This document shows positions 1 to 5,411 of a stretch of DNA of 7,689 nt, one piece after another. The notes beneath the pieces are model-generated. The model saw only the letters and a program-made list of their open reading frames with translations. It was not told where the DNA came from and made no database searches. The stretch comes from Dehalococcoidia bacterium. Lineage in GTDB: Bacteria; Chloroflexota; Dehalococcoidia; JAENJB01. The stretch is from positions 1 through 7,689 of the forward strand of contig JAENJB010000080.1 of assembly GCA_016844565.1 (NCBI GenBank), read 5' to 3'. Made by a program: the position numbers and the translations under genes. Within the stretch, counting starts at the first letter, position 1; every line of letters starts with the position of its first letter.

Positions 1-74
1 GACGCCCACTCTATGCGCAGCACACCGGCATCCGACAACGAGAGGGACTTGACGTCGCTATCCTTGATGCTCAT
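1..74 (-). CDS. ahcY: Adenosylhomocysteinase, N-terminal fragment (cut by window edge)
   Basis: Only the first 24 codons are present; the gene continues beyond position 1. The translation starts MSIKDSDVKSLSL and goes on to GVLRIEWA, which matches the conserved amino terminus of S-adenosylhomocysteine hydrolases (a short acidic and basic lead, then a Leu-Arg-Ile-Glu-Trp-Ala block). The known enzyme is cytosolic and NAD-dependent, and splits S-adenosylhomocysteine into adenosine and homocysteine. The start is well supported by an AGGAGG ribosome site at 84-89, nine bases upstream. An ATG 5 bases upstream in another frame stops after three codons. It is the last gene of the minus-strand series with mtnA, mtnP and the methionine synthase, which fits a SAM-cycle role. 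Identification rests on few residues, but they are distinctive and the context agrees. Confidence 0.82.
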   Translation of the reverse strand, partial: MSIKDSDVKSLSLSDAGVLRIEWA

Positions 75-94
75 ATGGACATTCCTCCTCAAAT

Positions 95-138
95 GTCATC
101 CTGAGGCCATCCCGACGTGTCGGGAGGCCGAAGGATCC
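95..138. repeat. Dispersed hairpin repeat (GTCATCCTGAG ... CGAAGGATCC type)
   Basis: The element begins GTCATCCTGAG and ends CGAAGGATCC. Its centre holds a perfect six-pair stem, CCCGAC and GTCGGG (111-116 and 119-124) around a two-base loop, with GGCC blocks just outside. The same end motifs recur in the elements at 163-197, 4089-4123 and 7536-7558, so this is one family of small interspersed repeats. It sits between the kinase gene and ahcY, five bases upstream of the ahcY ribosome site, so it is probably transcribed in the leader. Confidence 0.7.
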
Positions 139-162
139 GCCCCTCCTCTCGATCCCAAGAGC

Positions 163-197
163 GGATTCTTCATTCTGCTTCGCGAATTCAGAATGAC
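163..197 (-). repeat. Dispersed repeat, copy 1 of a 35-base element
   Basis: Read on the minus strand this 35-base stretch matches 4089-4123 with only two mismatches. It starts GTCATTCTGA and ends GAAGAATCC, with an internal TTCGCGAA palindrome. Together with 95-138 it fills most of the gap of about 155 bases between the kinase stop and the ahcY start, where I see no gene. Confidence 0.75.
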
Positions 198-230
198 AAG
201 AAAGCCGATATTCGTCGTTCATGCAAATAG

Positions 231-1761
231 TCACGAAGGATTGGTTTCTATCCCCAGCTTCGCCAGTATTCGGTCGACCACCTGCTCCACCGGCTGGGTG
301 GTCTCGACGACTATATGGCTCAGCTCCGGAAGGCCGGATATCATATCGAAATCACGCTTCTGCTCCTCGAGAAGCTCCCACCGCCCATCGGACACCGAGC
401 CCGCTCTGGCCCGGCCCTCCAGCCTCTCTTTCAACAGGCGCTCGTCCGCCAGACGGCACTCCACCACCAGGAACTCCGCCCCCTTCTTCCGAGCGATTTC
501 CCCGGCCTTCTGGCGTTCGGCGGCCTTCTTGAACGAGGCGTCCAGAATCACCGACTCTCCCCTACCCAGCACCTTCTCCCCCTCCAGGAACAGCACCCCA
601 TAAGTCCGCTCCGAGAAATCGGTCGAATAGATGCCCTCGCCGAACGGCTCGAAATGGCGCTCCTTCGGCAGCACCCCGGCCAGCTCCTTGCGCACCACAT
701 CGGAGGAGACCACCACCAGGGGTCATGATGATAAGTACGGGGCCCAGCCCGGCGTAGTGCCAGGCCAGTTCGAAGTACCGGCGGCTGAGGGCAAGGCTTG
801 CGTCCTTCTCCTTCTGAGACATATGCGAGTCATCGAGCTTGAAGCTCTCCACCTTGCCCCGCACGTGGGCCCGGTAGCATTTGTAGAAATCGATGATCTC
901 CGGAAGTCCGCTGTCCCGGCTGCACTCCGTGTAGCTTTCCACCCAGTGCTTCCCCAGGCCCGGCTGCCCTTTGTGGTCCATATCCATGGCCAGAAACGCT
1001 ATCTCCGAGGCCACGTCGCCATACCTGAAACGGTCGTTGAACTCGATGCAATCATAGATGACGATGCCATCCGTGAAACAGACGTGAGCGGAGTGGAGGT
1101 CTCCATGGCAGTCCCTGATCCTCCCCTCCTGCACCCTCCGATCAAAGAGCGACGACTTCTCCCTGATGAACCGCTCCGTCCAGGACCGGAGCCGCAAGAA
1201 CATCTCCTGCGAGATCGAGCGCCCGATATAGGGCCGCGTCTGTTCGAAGTTCTCCGCGTTGTTCTGAGTAATTATGTCAAGTCCGCCGAAGGCGCTGATG
1301 CGCGGGCCGGACTCTGCCTGCTGATGAAAGCGGGCCACTTTCTCTGCCAACCTGCTCACCATCTCAAGGGAGACCGCACCCCTGAGAAGCAGGCCGTCCA
1401 TCATCCGCTCCCCGGGAAGCTGAAGCATCTTGACCGCATACTCCACAACTTCCCCCTCCCCTTCTACATGAAAGCCGCTTTCTCCCCGTACCACATTCAC
1501 TACGCCAAGATAGACGTCCGGGCTCAGGCGCCGGTTGAGCGCCACCTCCTGAAGGCAGAAATGGCGGCGCTTCTCCAATGTAGTGTAGTCCAGATAGCCC
1601 AAGTTGACCGGCTTCTTGACCTTGTAAACGTACTTGCCCGTCAGAAACAGAAAAGACATCTGAGTCTGCACCATCTCCACCCGCTCGGGGCGGTGGGGAT
1701 AGGACTCAGGCTGCAGGAGCGCCTTCACCAGGTCGGGCATCTCTGGCGAGGCTTTGCTCAC
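231..1761 (-). pseudogene. Two-domain kinase: aminoglycoside-phosphotransferase-like domain plus P-loop ATP-binding domain, frameshifted and lacking its Walker A loop
   Basis: The first reading frame (GTG at 1761 down to about 721) gives about 347 meaningful residues of an aminoglycoside-phosphotransferase-like fold. It has the catalytic motif RDCHGDLH (His219, Asp221) and a following IYDCIEFN with Asp237. A second frame (about 716 down to the stop at 231) gives the C-terminal part of a nucleotide kinase domain, starting VVSSDVVRKELAG and including VILDASFKKAAERQKAG. Together this is the COG2187/COG0645 fusion, normally a little over 500 residues; its substrate is not known. Between IIMT and VVSSD the family has a GxxGxGKST loop and helix of about 21 residues. 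Here only seven bases (714-720) remain, so about 56 bases are missing and the frame changes. Past the junction the first frame continues as low-complexity Gly/Ala-rich nonsense to position 562. Both flanks otherwise look intact, so the damage is recent or an assembly fault. The GTG start lies 5 bases after the stop of the upstream small gene, with GAGGAA ahead, suggesting translational coupling. Confidence 0.83.
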
Positions 1762-1766
1762 CGGGG

Positions 1767-1868
1767 CTACTTCCTCGTCCGGAGAGCAGCTCCTGCCTTC
1801 AACTTCTCCTTCGTCTTCATCCTCTTCTTACGATGCTTCTGATCAGCCGCCTGCTTGTTCTTGTTCAC
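1767..1868 (-). CDS. Small, strongly basic protein, 33 residues
   Basis: A GTG-started frame of 33 codons follows one of the best ribosome sites in the window, AAAGGAGGTG at 1872-1881, with five bases between GGAGG and the start. The product begins MNKNKQAADQKHRKKR and ends ALRTRK. Fourteen of 33 residues are Lys or Arg and two are acidic, with no cysteine or membrane segment. An internal ATG at codon 17 is a weaker start. Its stop lies five bases before the GTG of the kinase gene, so the two are probably translated together. I do not recognise a family. The composition would suit binding to RNA, ribosomes or other polyanions, but that is inference. It could instead be a leader peptide that sets translation of the kinase gene. 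The strong ribosome site and tight spacing are the main reasons to call it a gene. Confidence 0.6.
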   Translation of the reverse strand: MNKNKQAADQKHRKKRMKTKEKLKAGAALRTRK

Positions 1869-1871
1869 AAA

Positions 1872-1881
1872 CACCTCCTTT
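1872..1881 (-). promoter_or_regulatory. Near-perfect Shine-Dalgarno site for the 33-residue gene
   Basis: On the minus strand the bases read AAAGGAGGTG, complementary to the 16S rRNA tail over eight or more bases, followed by TGTTT-free spacing of five bases to the GTG at 1868-1866. This site decides the start of the small gene. Upstream of it, TAACAAT (minus strand, near 1895-1901) is a possible but weak -10 element, and it lies within a repeat. Confidence 0.65.
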
Positions 1882-1894
1882 GATCTTAACCGTC

Positions 1895-2010
1895 ATTGTT
1901 ATGAAAATGCCCTTTCAGCAGTTTCCTCTCCCCCGGAGGGAGAGGATTAAGGTGAGGGGGCTCCGATTGTTCACCCTCATCCTAACCTTCCCCCGTCGAG
2001 GGGGAAGGGA
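1895..2010 (-). repeat. Double-hairpin intergenic repeat, copy A
   Basis: This 116-base element is an inverted copy of 3059-3170, with about six mismatches and one four-base insertion (ATTG). It holds two stable stems: CCTCTCCC with GGGAGAGG (1925-1932 and 1938-1945), and CCTTCCCCC with GGGGGAAGG (1986-1994 and 2000-2008), each with a five-base loop. It fills the space between the stop of the methionine synthase gene and the leader of the small-protein gene. There is no T-run after either stem, so it is not a classic intrinsic terminator. The layout resembles paired REP-type elements. Confidence 0.85.
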
Positions 2011-2020
2011 CTGAAGGCTT

Positions 2021-3058
2021 CTAAAGCCTCTTTCGCATCCTGCCCGAAAGGTCCGCCAGAAACTCCAGCGCCTGCCTCGCCGCCTCGGGCGATAGGGAGG
2101 CAAGGCCGCACGAGGGGGTTAGCAAGCCCTGTTCCACCATCTGGCGGAAGCGGACTCCCTTCCGGGTAAAGGGCGACATAGCCTCCTCCAGACGGTCCTG
2201 AAGACTGTTCAGGGATTCCCGTGCCAGCGCCTCTTCTTCATTGGGCACGATTCCCCAGGCTATGCTCCCACCCCTGTCCAGCAGGCCCTTTACCCCTTCG
2301 GTATAGAGGCTGAGCGACTGAGCATAATTATAGGCGTCGAAGCTGAGAATATCTAATGGAGTATCAAACAACACAGACCAATCGGTATTGCCGCAGCAGT
2401 GGACCCCCTTGATGCCTTCGATGCCGCTCAACACCTCGCCGATGAGCTTGCCCACCAACTCCCGGGAGACAGGGGTGAAGGCCGAGCCGATGGATGACAG
2501 ATACGGCTCGTCGAGAAAGATAATGATGGGAGCGCCCAGCGCAGCCAGCGCCCTCTCCTCCCACCTGGCCTTCAGACGCAGATGCCGCGCCACGGCATCA
2601 GCCAGGGTGTCGTCGTAGAGAACGGAGCGGTGCTCCTGATCGGTGACCGTCAGCCCCCAGCTAACCGGGCCGGTCACCTGCCCCTTGACCGCTACCGGGC
2701 GCCCGGACTTCATGCCCAGGAAGGCGTGCAGGCCGGCCGCATAGTCGGCGGTGATGGCGTAATCGTCACTTCTGTTCTCCAGAGAGTCGCCGTACAGCTT
2801 CTCCAGGCCCTTGGCCAGGTCCGCCGAACGGTCCACATATATACGCTCCCCTTTGCGGTCGAGCACGAGGTTGGGGAAGCCGTCGCTGAACTGGACATAC
2901 ATGTTCTCCATGAAAGAGCGCTTCGGCAACTGTGGCCAGACAGGAATCGAAGGCAGACAGGACACGACCTGCTGGCAGGCCTGGCGAGGGTCTGCATGCG
3001 GCATGCTGCCGATGGCGGTGGGTAAGCAACCAAACTGGAGCCTGATGACGTCCTCCAT
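2021..3058 (-). CDS. Core-MetE-type (folate-independent) methionine synthase
   Basis: This 345-residue protein belongs to the UROD/MetE barrel superfamily but has only the catalytic half of classical MetE (about 750 residues). Visible marks are LPTAIGSMPH near the start (12-21), GQVTGPVSW (126-134), FLDEPYL (181-187), the zinc-type HCCGN motif (His220, Cys222) and LLTPSCGL with Cys317. Such short enzymes make methionine from homocysteine. Characterised relatives, including one from Dehalococcoides, take the methyl group from a methylcobalamin donor rather than methyl-folate, and the MesB group fits best, though I cannot place it by tree. The expected Glu ligand is not obvious; Asp241 in LSFDAYN is a candidate. 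The ATG follows directly on repeat copy B, which supplies a purine-rich GGGGGAAGGGA very close to the start. The stop codon sits in the loop of a short stem (2015-2029). AhcY nearby makes its homocysteine substrate. Confidence 0.85.
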   Translation of the reverse strand: MEDVIRLQFGCLPTAIGSMPHADPRQACQQVVSCLPSIPVWPQLPKRSFMENMYVQFSDGFPNLVLDRKGERIYVDRSADLAKGLEKLYGDSLENRSDDYAITADYAAGLHAFLGMKSGRPVAVKGQVTGPVSWGLTVTDQEHRSVLYDDTLADAVARHLRLKARWEERALAALGAPIIIFLDEPYLSSIGSAFTPVSRELVGKLIGEVLSGIEGIKGVHCCGNTDWSVLFDTPLDILSFDAYNYAQSLSLYTEGVKGLLDRGGSIAWGIVPNEEEALARESLNSLQDRLEEAMSPFTRKGVRFRQMVEQGLLTPSCGLASLSPEAARQALEFLADLSGRMRKRL

Positions 3059-3170
3059 TCCCTTCCCCCTTGACGGGGGAAGGTTAGGATGAGGGTGAAC
3101 GGAGCCCCCTCACCTTAATCCTCTCCCTCCAGGGGAGAGGAAACTGCTGACAGGTTATTCTCATAACAAT
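3059..3170 (+). repeat. Double-hairpin intergenic repeat, copy B
   Basis: This is the 112-base partner of 1895-2010 in opposite orientation. Its stems are CCTTCCCCC with GGGGGAAGG (3061-3069 and 3075-3083), and CCTCTCCC with GGGAGAGG (3120-3127 and 3133-3140). It occupies almost the whole gap between mtnP and the methionine synthase gene. Its left end touches the A of that gene's ATG, so the untranslated leader of the gene is made of the repeat. Confidence 0.86.
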
Positions 3171-3184
3171 CAAATGAACGCCCT

Positions 3185-4048
3185 CTACTTCACGTATTTC
3201 CCGATAAGAAGCTTCAGTTCTTTCTTCTTCTCCGCCGGGATGTACTCCGGCGCGGTGACGATGGCCGTCTTCAGCGCCTCCTTGCATTCGCAGCTGCGCC
3301 GCGACGGAATAAGCTGGGAGGCCACCTTGATAATCTTCTTTGAGGTGCTGACATTCTGCCGTATCACGCCGATAATCATCTCCGCGGTCACCGGCTCACG
3401 CCGCTCCAACCAGCAATCGTAGTCCGAGACGCACACCACGCTGGCGTAGCAAAGCTCCGCCTCCCGGGCCAGCTTGGCTTCGGGCAGCACCGTCATCCCC
3501 ACGATGCTGGCACCCCAGGACTGGTAGAGGCGAGACTCCGCCCTGGTGGAGAAAAGGGGGCCCTCCATGCAAATAAACGTGCCCCCTTTGGTCACCGATG
3601 CCCCTGCCTCCACGGCCGCGCGGTAGAGAATATCGCTCAGATCAGGACAGAATGGATCAGCAAACGAGACATGGACCACCATGCCCTCTCCGAAGAAGGT
3701 GCCCGTCCGGCGGGTAGTGCGGTCGATGATCTGGTCCGGGATAACCAGAGAGCCGGGGCATATTTCCTCCCTGAAGCTGCCGGCGGAGTTGATGGCGATG
3801 ACCCACTCGACCCCCAGCGCCTTCAGGGCGAAGATGTTCGCCCGGTAAGGCACCTCGCCGGGATTGAGGCGATGACCCCGGCCGTGGCGGGGAAGGAAAG
3901 CCAGCCTTACTCCATCCAGGCTACCCAGCACGATGCTGTCGCTGGGCTTCCCGAAGGGCGTGTCCGGGTGCACCTCCTCGATACCGGTCATGCCCTCCAT
4001 ATCGTAGAGCCCGGTGCCGCCGATGATTCCGATTCTCGCCTGAGCCAT
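3185..4048 (-). CDS. mtnP: S-methyl-5'-thioadenosine phosphorylase
   Basis: The 287-residue protein is a complete trimeric-type purine nucleoside phosphorylase. It cleaves methylthioadenosine with phosphate to adenine and methylthioribose-1-phosphate in the cytosol. Phosphate-binding GGTGLY (10-15), LPRHGRGH (52-59), the ribose-side FICMEGPLFSTRAES (158-172) and GMTVLPEAKLAREAE (184-198) are all present. DYDCW (209-213) carries the two aspartates that mark adenine-specific methylthioadenosine phosphorylases rather than inosine or guanosine enzymes, so I prefer MTAP over a general purine phosphorylase. A Cys-Glu-Cys pair (253-255) resembles the CxC motif reported in heat-stable archaeal relatives. 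The ATG has AAGGAG (4058-4063) nine bases upstream. The product feeds MtnA, encoded by the next gene upstream in the same direction. The gap to mtnA is filled by repeats and is about 150 bases. Confidence 0.93.
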   Translation of the reverse strand: MAQARIGIIGGTGLYDMEGMTGIEEVHPDTPFGKPSDSIVLGSLDGVRLAFLPRHGRGHRLNPGEVPYRANIFALKALGVEWVIAINSAGSFREEICPGSLVIPDQIIDRTTRRTGTFFGEGMVVHVSFADPFCPDLSDILYRAAVEAGASVTKGGTFICMEGPLFSTRAESRLYQSWGASIVGMTVLPEAKLAREAELCYASVVCVSDYDCWLERREPVTAEMIIGVIRQNVSTSKKIIKVASQLIPSRRSCECKEALKTAIVTAPEYIPAEKKKELKLLIGKYVK

Positions 4049-4057
4049 GCTCTAAAA

Positions 4058-4063
4058 CTCCTT
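4058..4063 (-). promoter_or_regulatory. Ribosome binding site of mtnP
   Basis: AAGGAG on the minus strand, nine bases before the ATG at 4048-4046. It fixes the mtnP start just upstream of the phosphate-binding GGTG loop. Confidence 0.7.
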
Positions 4064-4088
4064 CGCCAGAGCATCCAGCCACCCTGTT

Positions 4089-4123
4089 GTCATTCTGAGT
4101 TCGCGAAGCAGAACGAAGAATCC
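4089..4123 (+). repeat. Dispersed repeat, copy 2 of the 35-base element
   Basis: It matches the minus strand of 163-197 with two mismatches in 35, again with a TTCGCGAA centre. It is part of a cluster of three small repeats between mtnA and mtnP. Confidence 0.75.
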
Positions 4124-4139
4124 GTCCCATCCCCACCGA

Positions 4140-4171
4140 GATTGCTTCGGCACTTCGTGCCTCGCAATGAC
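4140..4171 (-). repeat. Small repeat, GATTGCTTCG ... CTCGCAATGAC type, copy 1
   Basis: It begins GATTGCTTCG and ends CTCGCAATGAC, so the ends ATTGC and GCAAT can pair. The middle, GGCACTTCGTGCC, is itself a hairpin. A second copy follows at 4183-4215 in the same orientation, and a shorter one lies at 7470-7496 in the opposite orientation. The conserved ends with a variable centre are typical of small non-coding interspersed repeats. Confidence 0.75.
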
Positions 4172-4182
4172 AGAGGGTGGGC

Positions 4183-4215
4183 GGATTGCTTCGTCGCTAC
4201 GCTCCTCGCAATGAC
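4183..4215 (-). repeat. Small repeat, GATTGCTTCG ... CTCGCAATGAC type, copy 2, overlapping the end of mtnA
   Basis: It has the same ends as 4140-4171 with a different centre (TCGCTACGCTC). It overlaps the 3' end of mtnA: the codons for the final SLRGA and the TAG stop (4197-4199) lie inside the repeat. Confidence 0.78.
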
Positions 4216-5246
4216 GGGGATAGCAGCGCCTTCAACCTCGTAACATAGGGCTCCCTGGCTATGCCCCGCTCGGTGATGATGGCGCTCACATAGGTGTGGG
4301 GGGTCACGTCGAAGGCCGGATTGGCCGCTTCAACGCCCGCCGGTGCGACGCGTCGTCCCTGAAAATGGGTGACCTCCCGGGGGTCGCGCTGCTCTATGTT
4401 TATCTTGTCCCCTGACGGGGTGGACAGGTCAATGGTGCTGACCGGCGCCGCCACGTAGAACGGCACCCCGTTCTCCGCCGCCAGCACCGCCAGCCCGTAG
4501 GTGCCTATCTTGTTGGCCACATCGCCACTGGCGGCAATGCGGTCGGCGCCCACCAGGACGCAGTTGACTTTGCCCTGGCCCAAAAAATAGCCGGCCATGC
4601 TATCGGTGATGAGCGTGCACGGGATGCCAGCTTGCTTCAGTTCCCAGCAGGTGAGCCGGGCCCCCTGAAGATAGGGCCGGGTCTCGTCGGCCAAAACCTT
4701 TATCTTCTTGCCCTGCTCCCAGGCTGCCAGGACAACGCCCCCGGCCGTCCCGTACCCGGGCGCGGCCAGCGCGCCGGTATTGCAGTGGGTGAGGACCGTA
4801 TCGCCATCGTTCAGCAGCTCCGCCCCAAGGAAGCTCAGCCGCCGGCTGGCCTCCACCTCCTCCTGATGTATCCTCTCCGCCTCTGCCCGCAGAGCCTTCC
4901 TGGTCTGCAGCACATCCTTCTCGCCCACCGCAGTGGCCTTCATCCTGGCCACGCTCCGGAAGAGGTTCACCGCCGTCGGGCGGGTGGCTGCCATCTCACG
5001 GCAGACGCCATCAAGCTCTTTCAGGAAATCCTCTCTATCACCGGCGGCGATGTCCCTGGCCCCCAGGGCAATACCGTAGGCGGCCGCCACGCCGATGGCG
5101 GGCGCCCCGCGTATACGCATCTCCTTGATGGCCACGGCCACGTCCCGGTAGCCGTCCATCTCGAGCCACACCTGCCGGTGCGGCAGGCGGGTCTGGTCCA
5201 GGATTCTCAACCTACCATCACGCCACTCCAGGGGCTGCCCCTTCAC
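4197..5246 (-). CDS. mtnA: S-methyl-5-thioribose-1-phosphate isomerase
   Basis: This cytosolic isomerase of the eIF2B-alpha-like fold converts methylthioribose-1-phosphate into methylthioribulose-1-phosphate. Counting from the ATG at 5267, the marks are RGAPAIGVAAAYG (53-65), RPTAVNL (96-102), catalytic HCNTG with Cys162, ETRPYLQGARLT (195-206), TDSMAG (221-226), GADRI with the catalytic Asp242, NKIGTYGLA (252-260) and NPAFDVTPH (316-324). Length is normal at about 350. I prefer the GTG at 5246 because AGGTGAG (5253-5259) lies seven bases upstream; the ATG at 5267 has no ribosome site and would add seven residues. The last codons come from a repeat, so the tail after about residue 347 is not ancestral. 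mtnP is directly downstream. No later methionine-salvage genes (dehydratase, enolase, dioxygenase or aldolase) are in the window. Confidence 0.93.
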   Translation of the reverse strand: MKGQPLEWRDGRLRILDQTRLPHRQVWLEMDGYRDVAVAIKEMRIRGAPAIGVAAAYGIALGARDIAAGDREDFLKELDGVCREMAATRPTAVNLFRSVARMKATAVGEKDVLQTRKALRAEAERIHQEEVEASRRLSFLGAELLNDGDTVLTHCNTGALAAPGYGTAGGVVLAAWEQGKKIKVLADETRPYLQGARLTCWELKQAGIPCTLITDSMAGYFLGQGKVNCVLVGADRIAASGDVANKIGTYGLAVLAAENGVPFYVAAPVSTIDLSTPSGDKINIEQRDPREVTHFQGRRVAPAGVEAANPAFDVTPHTYVSAIITERGIAREPYVTRLKALLSPSLRGA

Positions 5247-5282
5247 TCCATTCTCACCTCGAATCATGTTGTGGGAAAGGAC

Positions 5283-5311
5283 ATGATAGCCGAGCCGTGG
5301 GCCTGGCGCAA
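5283..5311 (-). promoter_or_regulatory. Candidate sigma-70-type promoter for the mtnA operon
   Basis: On the minus strand TTGCGC (5306-5311) and TATCAT (5283-5288) are 17 bases apart. The -10 is five of six to consensus, the -35 only three of six. Transcription would begin near 5276, giving a leader of about 30 bases to the GTG at 5246, and almost none to the ATG at 5267, which favours the GTG. No other promoter is evident for the minus-strand series. Confidence 0.4.
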
Positions 5312-5328
5312 GTTATTGGAGCCACCCC

Positions 5329-5358
5329 TTGACGTGGGAAGCACACTGGCGATAGAAT
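5329..5358 (+). promoter_or_regulatory. Candidate sigma-70-type promoter for hppA
   Basis: TTGACG (5329-5334) and TAGAAT (5353-5358) are separated by 18 bases, each a close match to consensus. The start of transcription would be near 5365, leaving a leader of about 47 bases. It is arranged divergently, back to back with the mtnA candidate, within 50 bases. Confidence 0.6.
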
Positions 5359-5411
5359 TAGCATCTTTTGGGAGTCCAAATCAAATCTGGGAAAGGAACA
5401 GTGAAGCGCTT

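Noticed and set aside
75..230. SAM or SAH riboswitch upstream of ahcY or mtnA
   Set aside because: The ahcY leader is made of dispersed repeats and the mtnA leader is only about 30 bases. I see no conserved riboswitch core in either.
231..1761. Methylthioribose kinase (MtnK), which shares the APH-like fold and would suit the pathway
   Set aside because: The fusion to a P-loop kinase domain and the N-terminal sequence fit the COG2187/COG0645 fusion. MtnP already yields the phosphorylated sugar, so MtnK is not needed.
631..1842. A plus-strand open frame of about 400 codons opposite the kinase gene
   Set aside because: It is the shadow of the real minus-strand gene in GC-rich DNA. Its translation shows no family motif, while the opposite strand has HGDLH and other kinase marks.
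1925..2008. Hairpins of the double-hairpin repeats as intrinsic terminators
   Set aside because: The stems are GC-rich, but no T-run follows on either strand, and identical units occur upstream as well as downstream of genes.
4089..4215. CRISPR array between mtnA and mtnP
   Set aside because: The three elements belong to two different families, vary in length and centre, and show no regular repeat-spacer pattern. No cas gene is present.
4632..5411. An apparent 260-codon N-terminal extension of hppA running antisense through mtnA
   Set aside because: The hydrophobic pyrophosphatase N-terminus begins at the ATG at 5412. A good promoter lies at 5329-5358, and the extension only mirrors mtnA codons.
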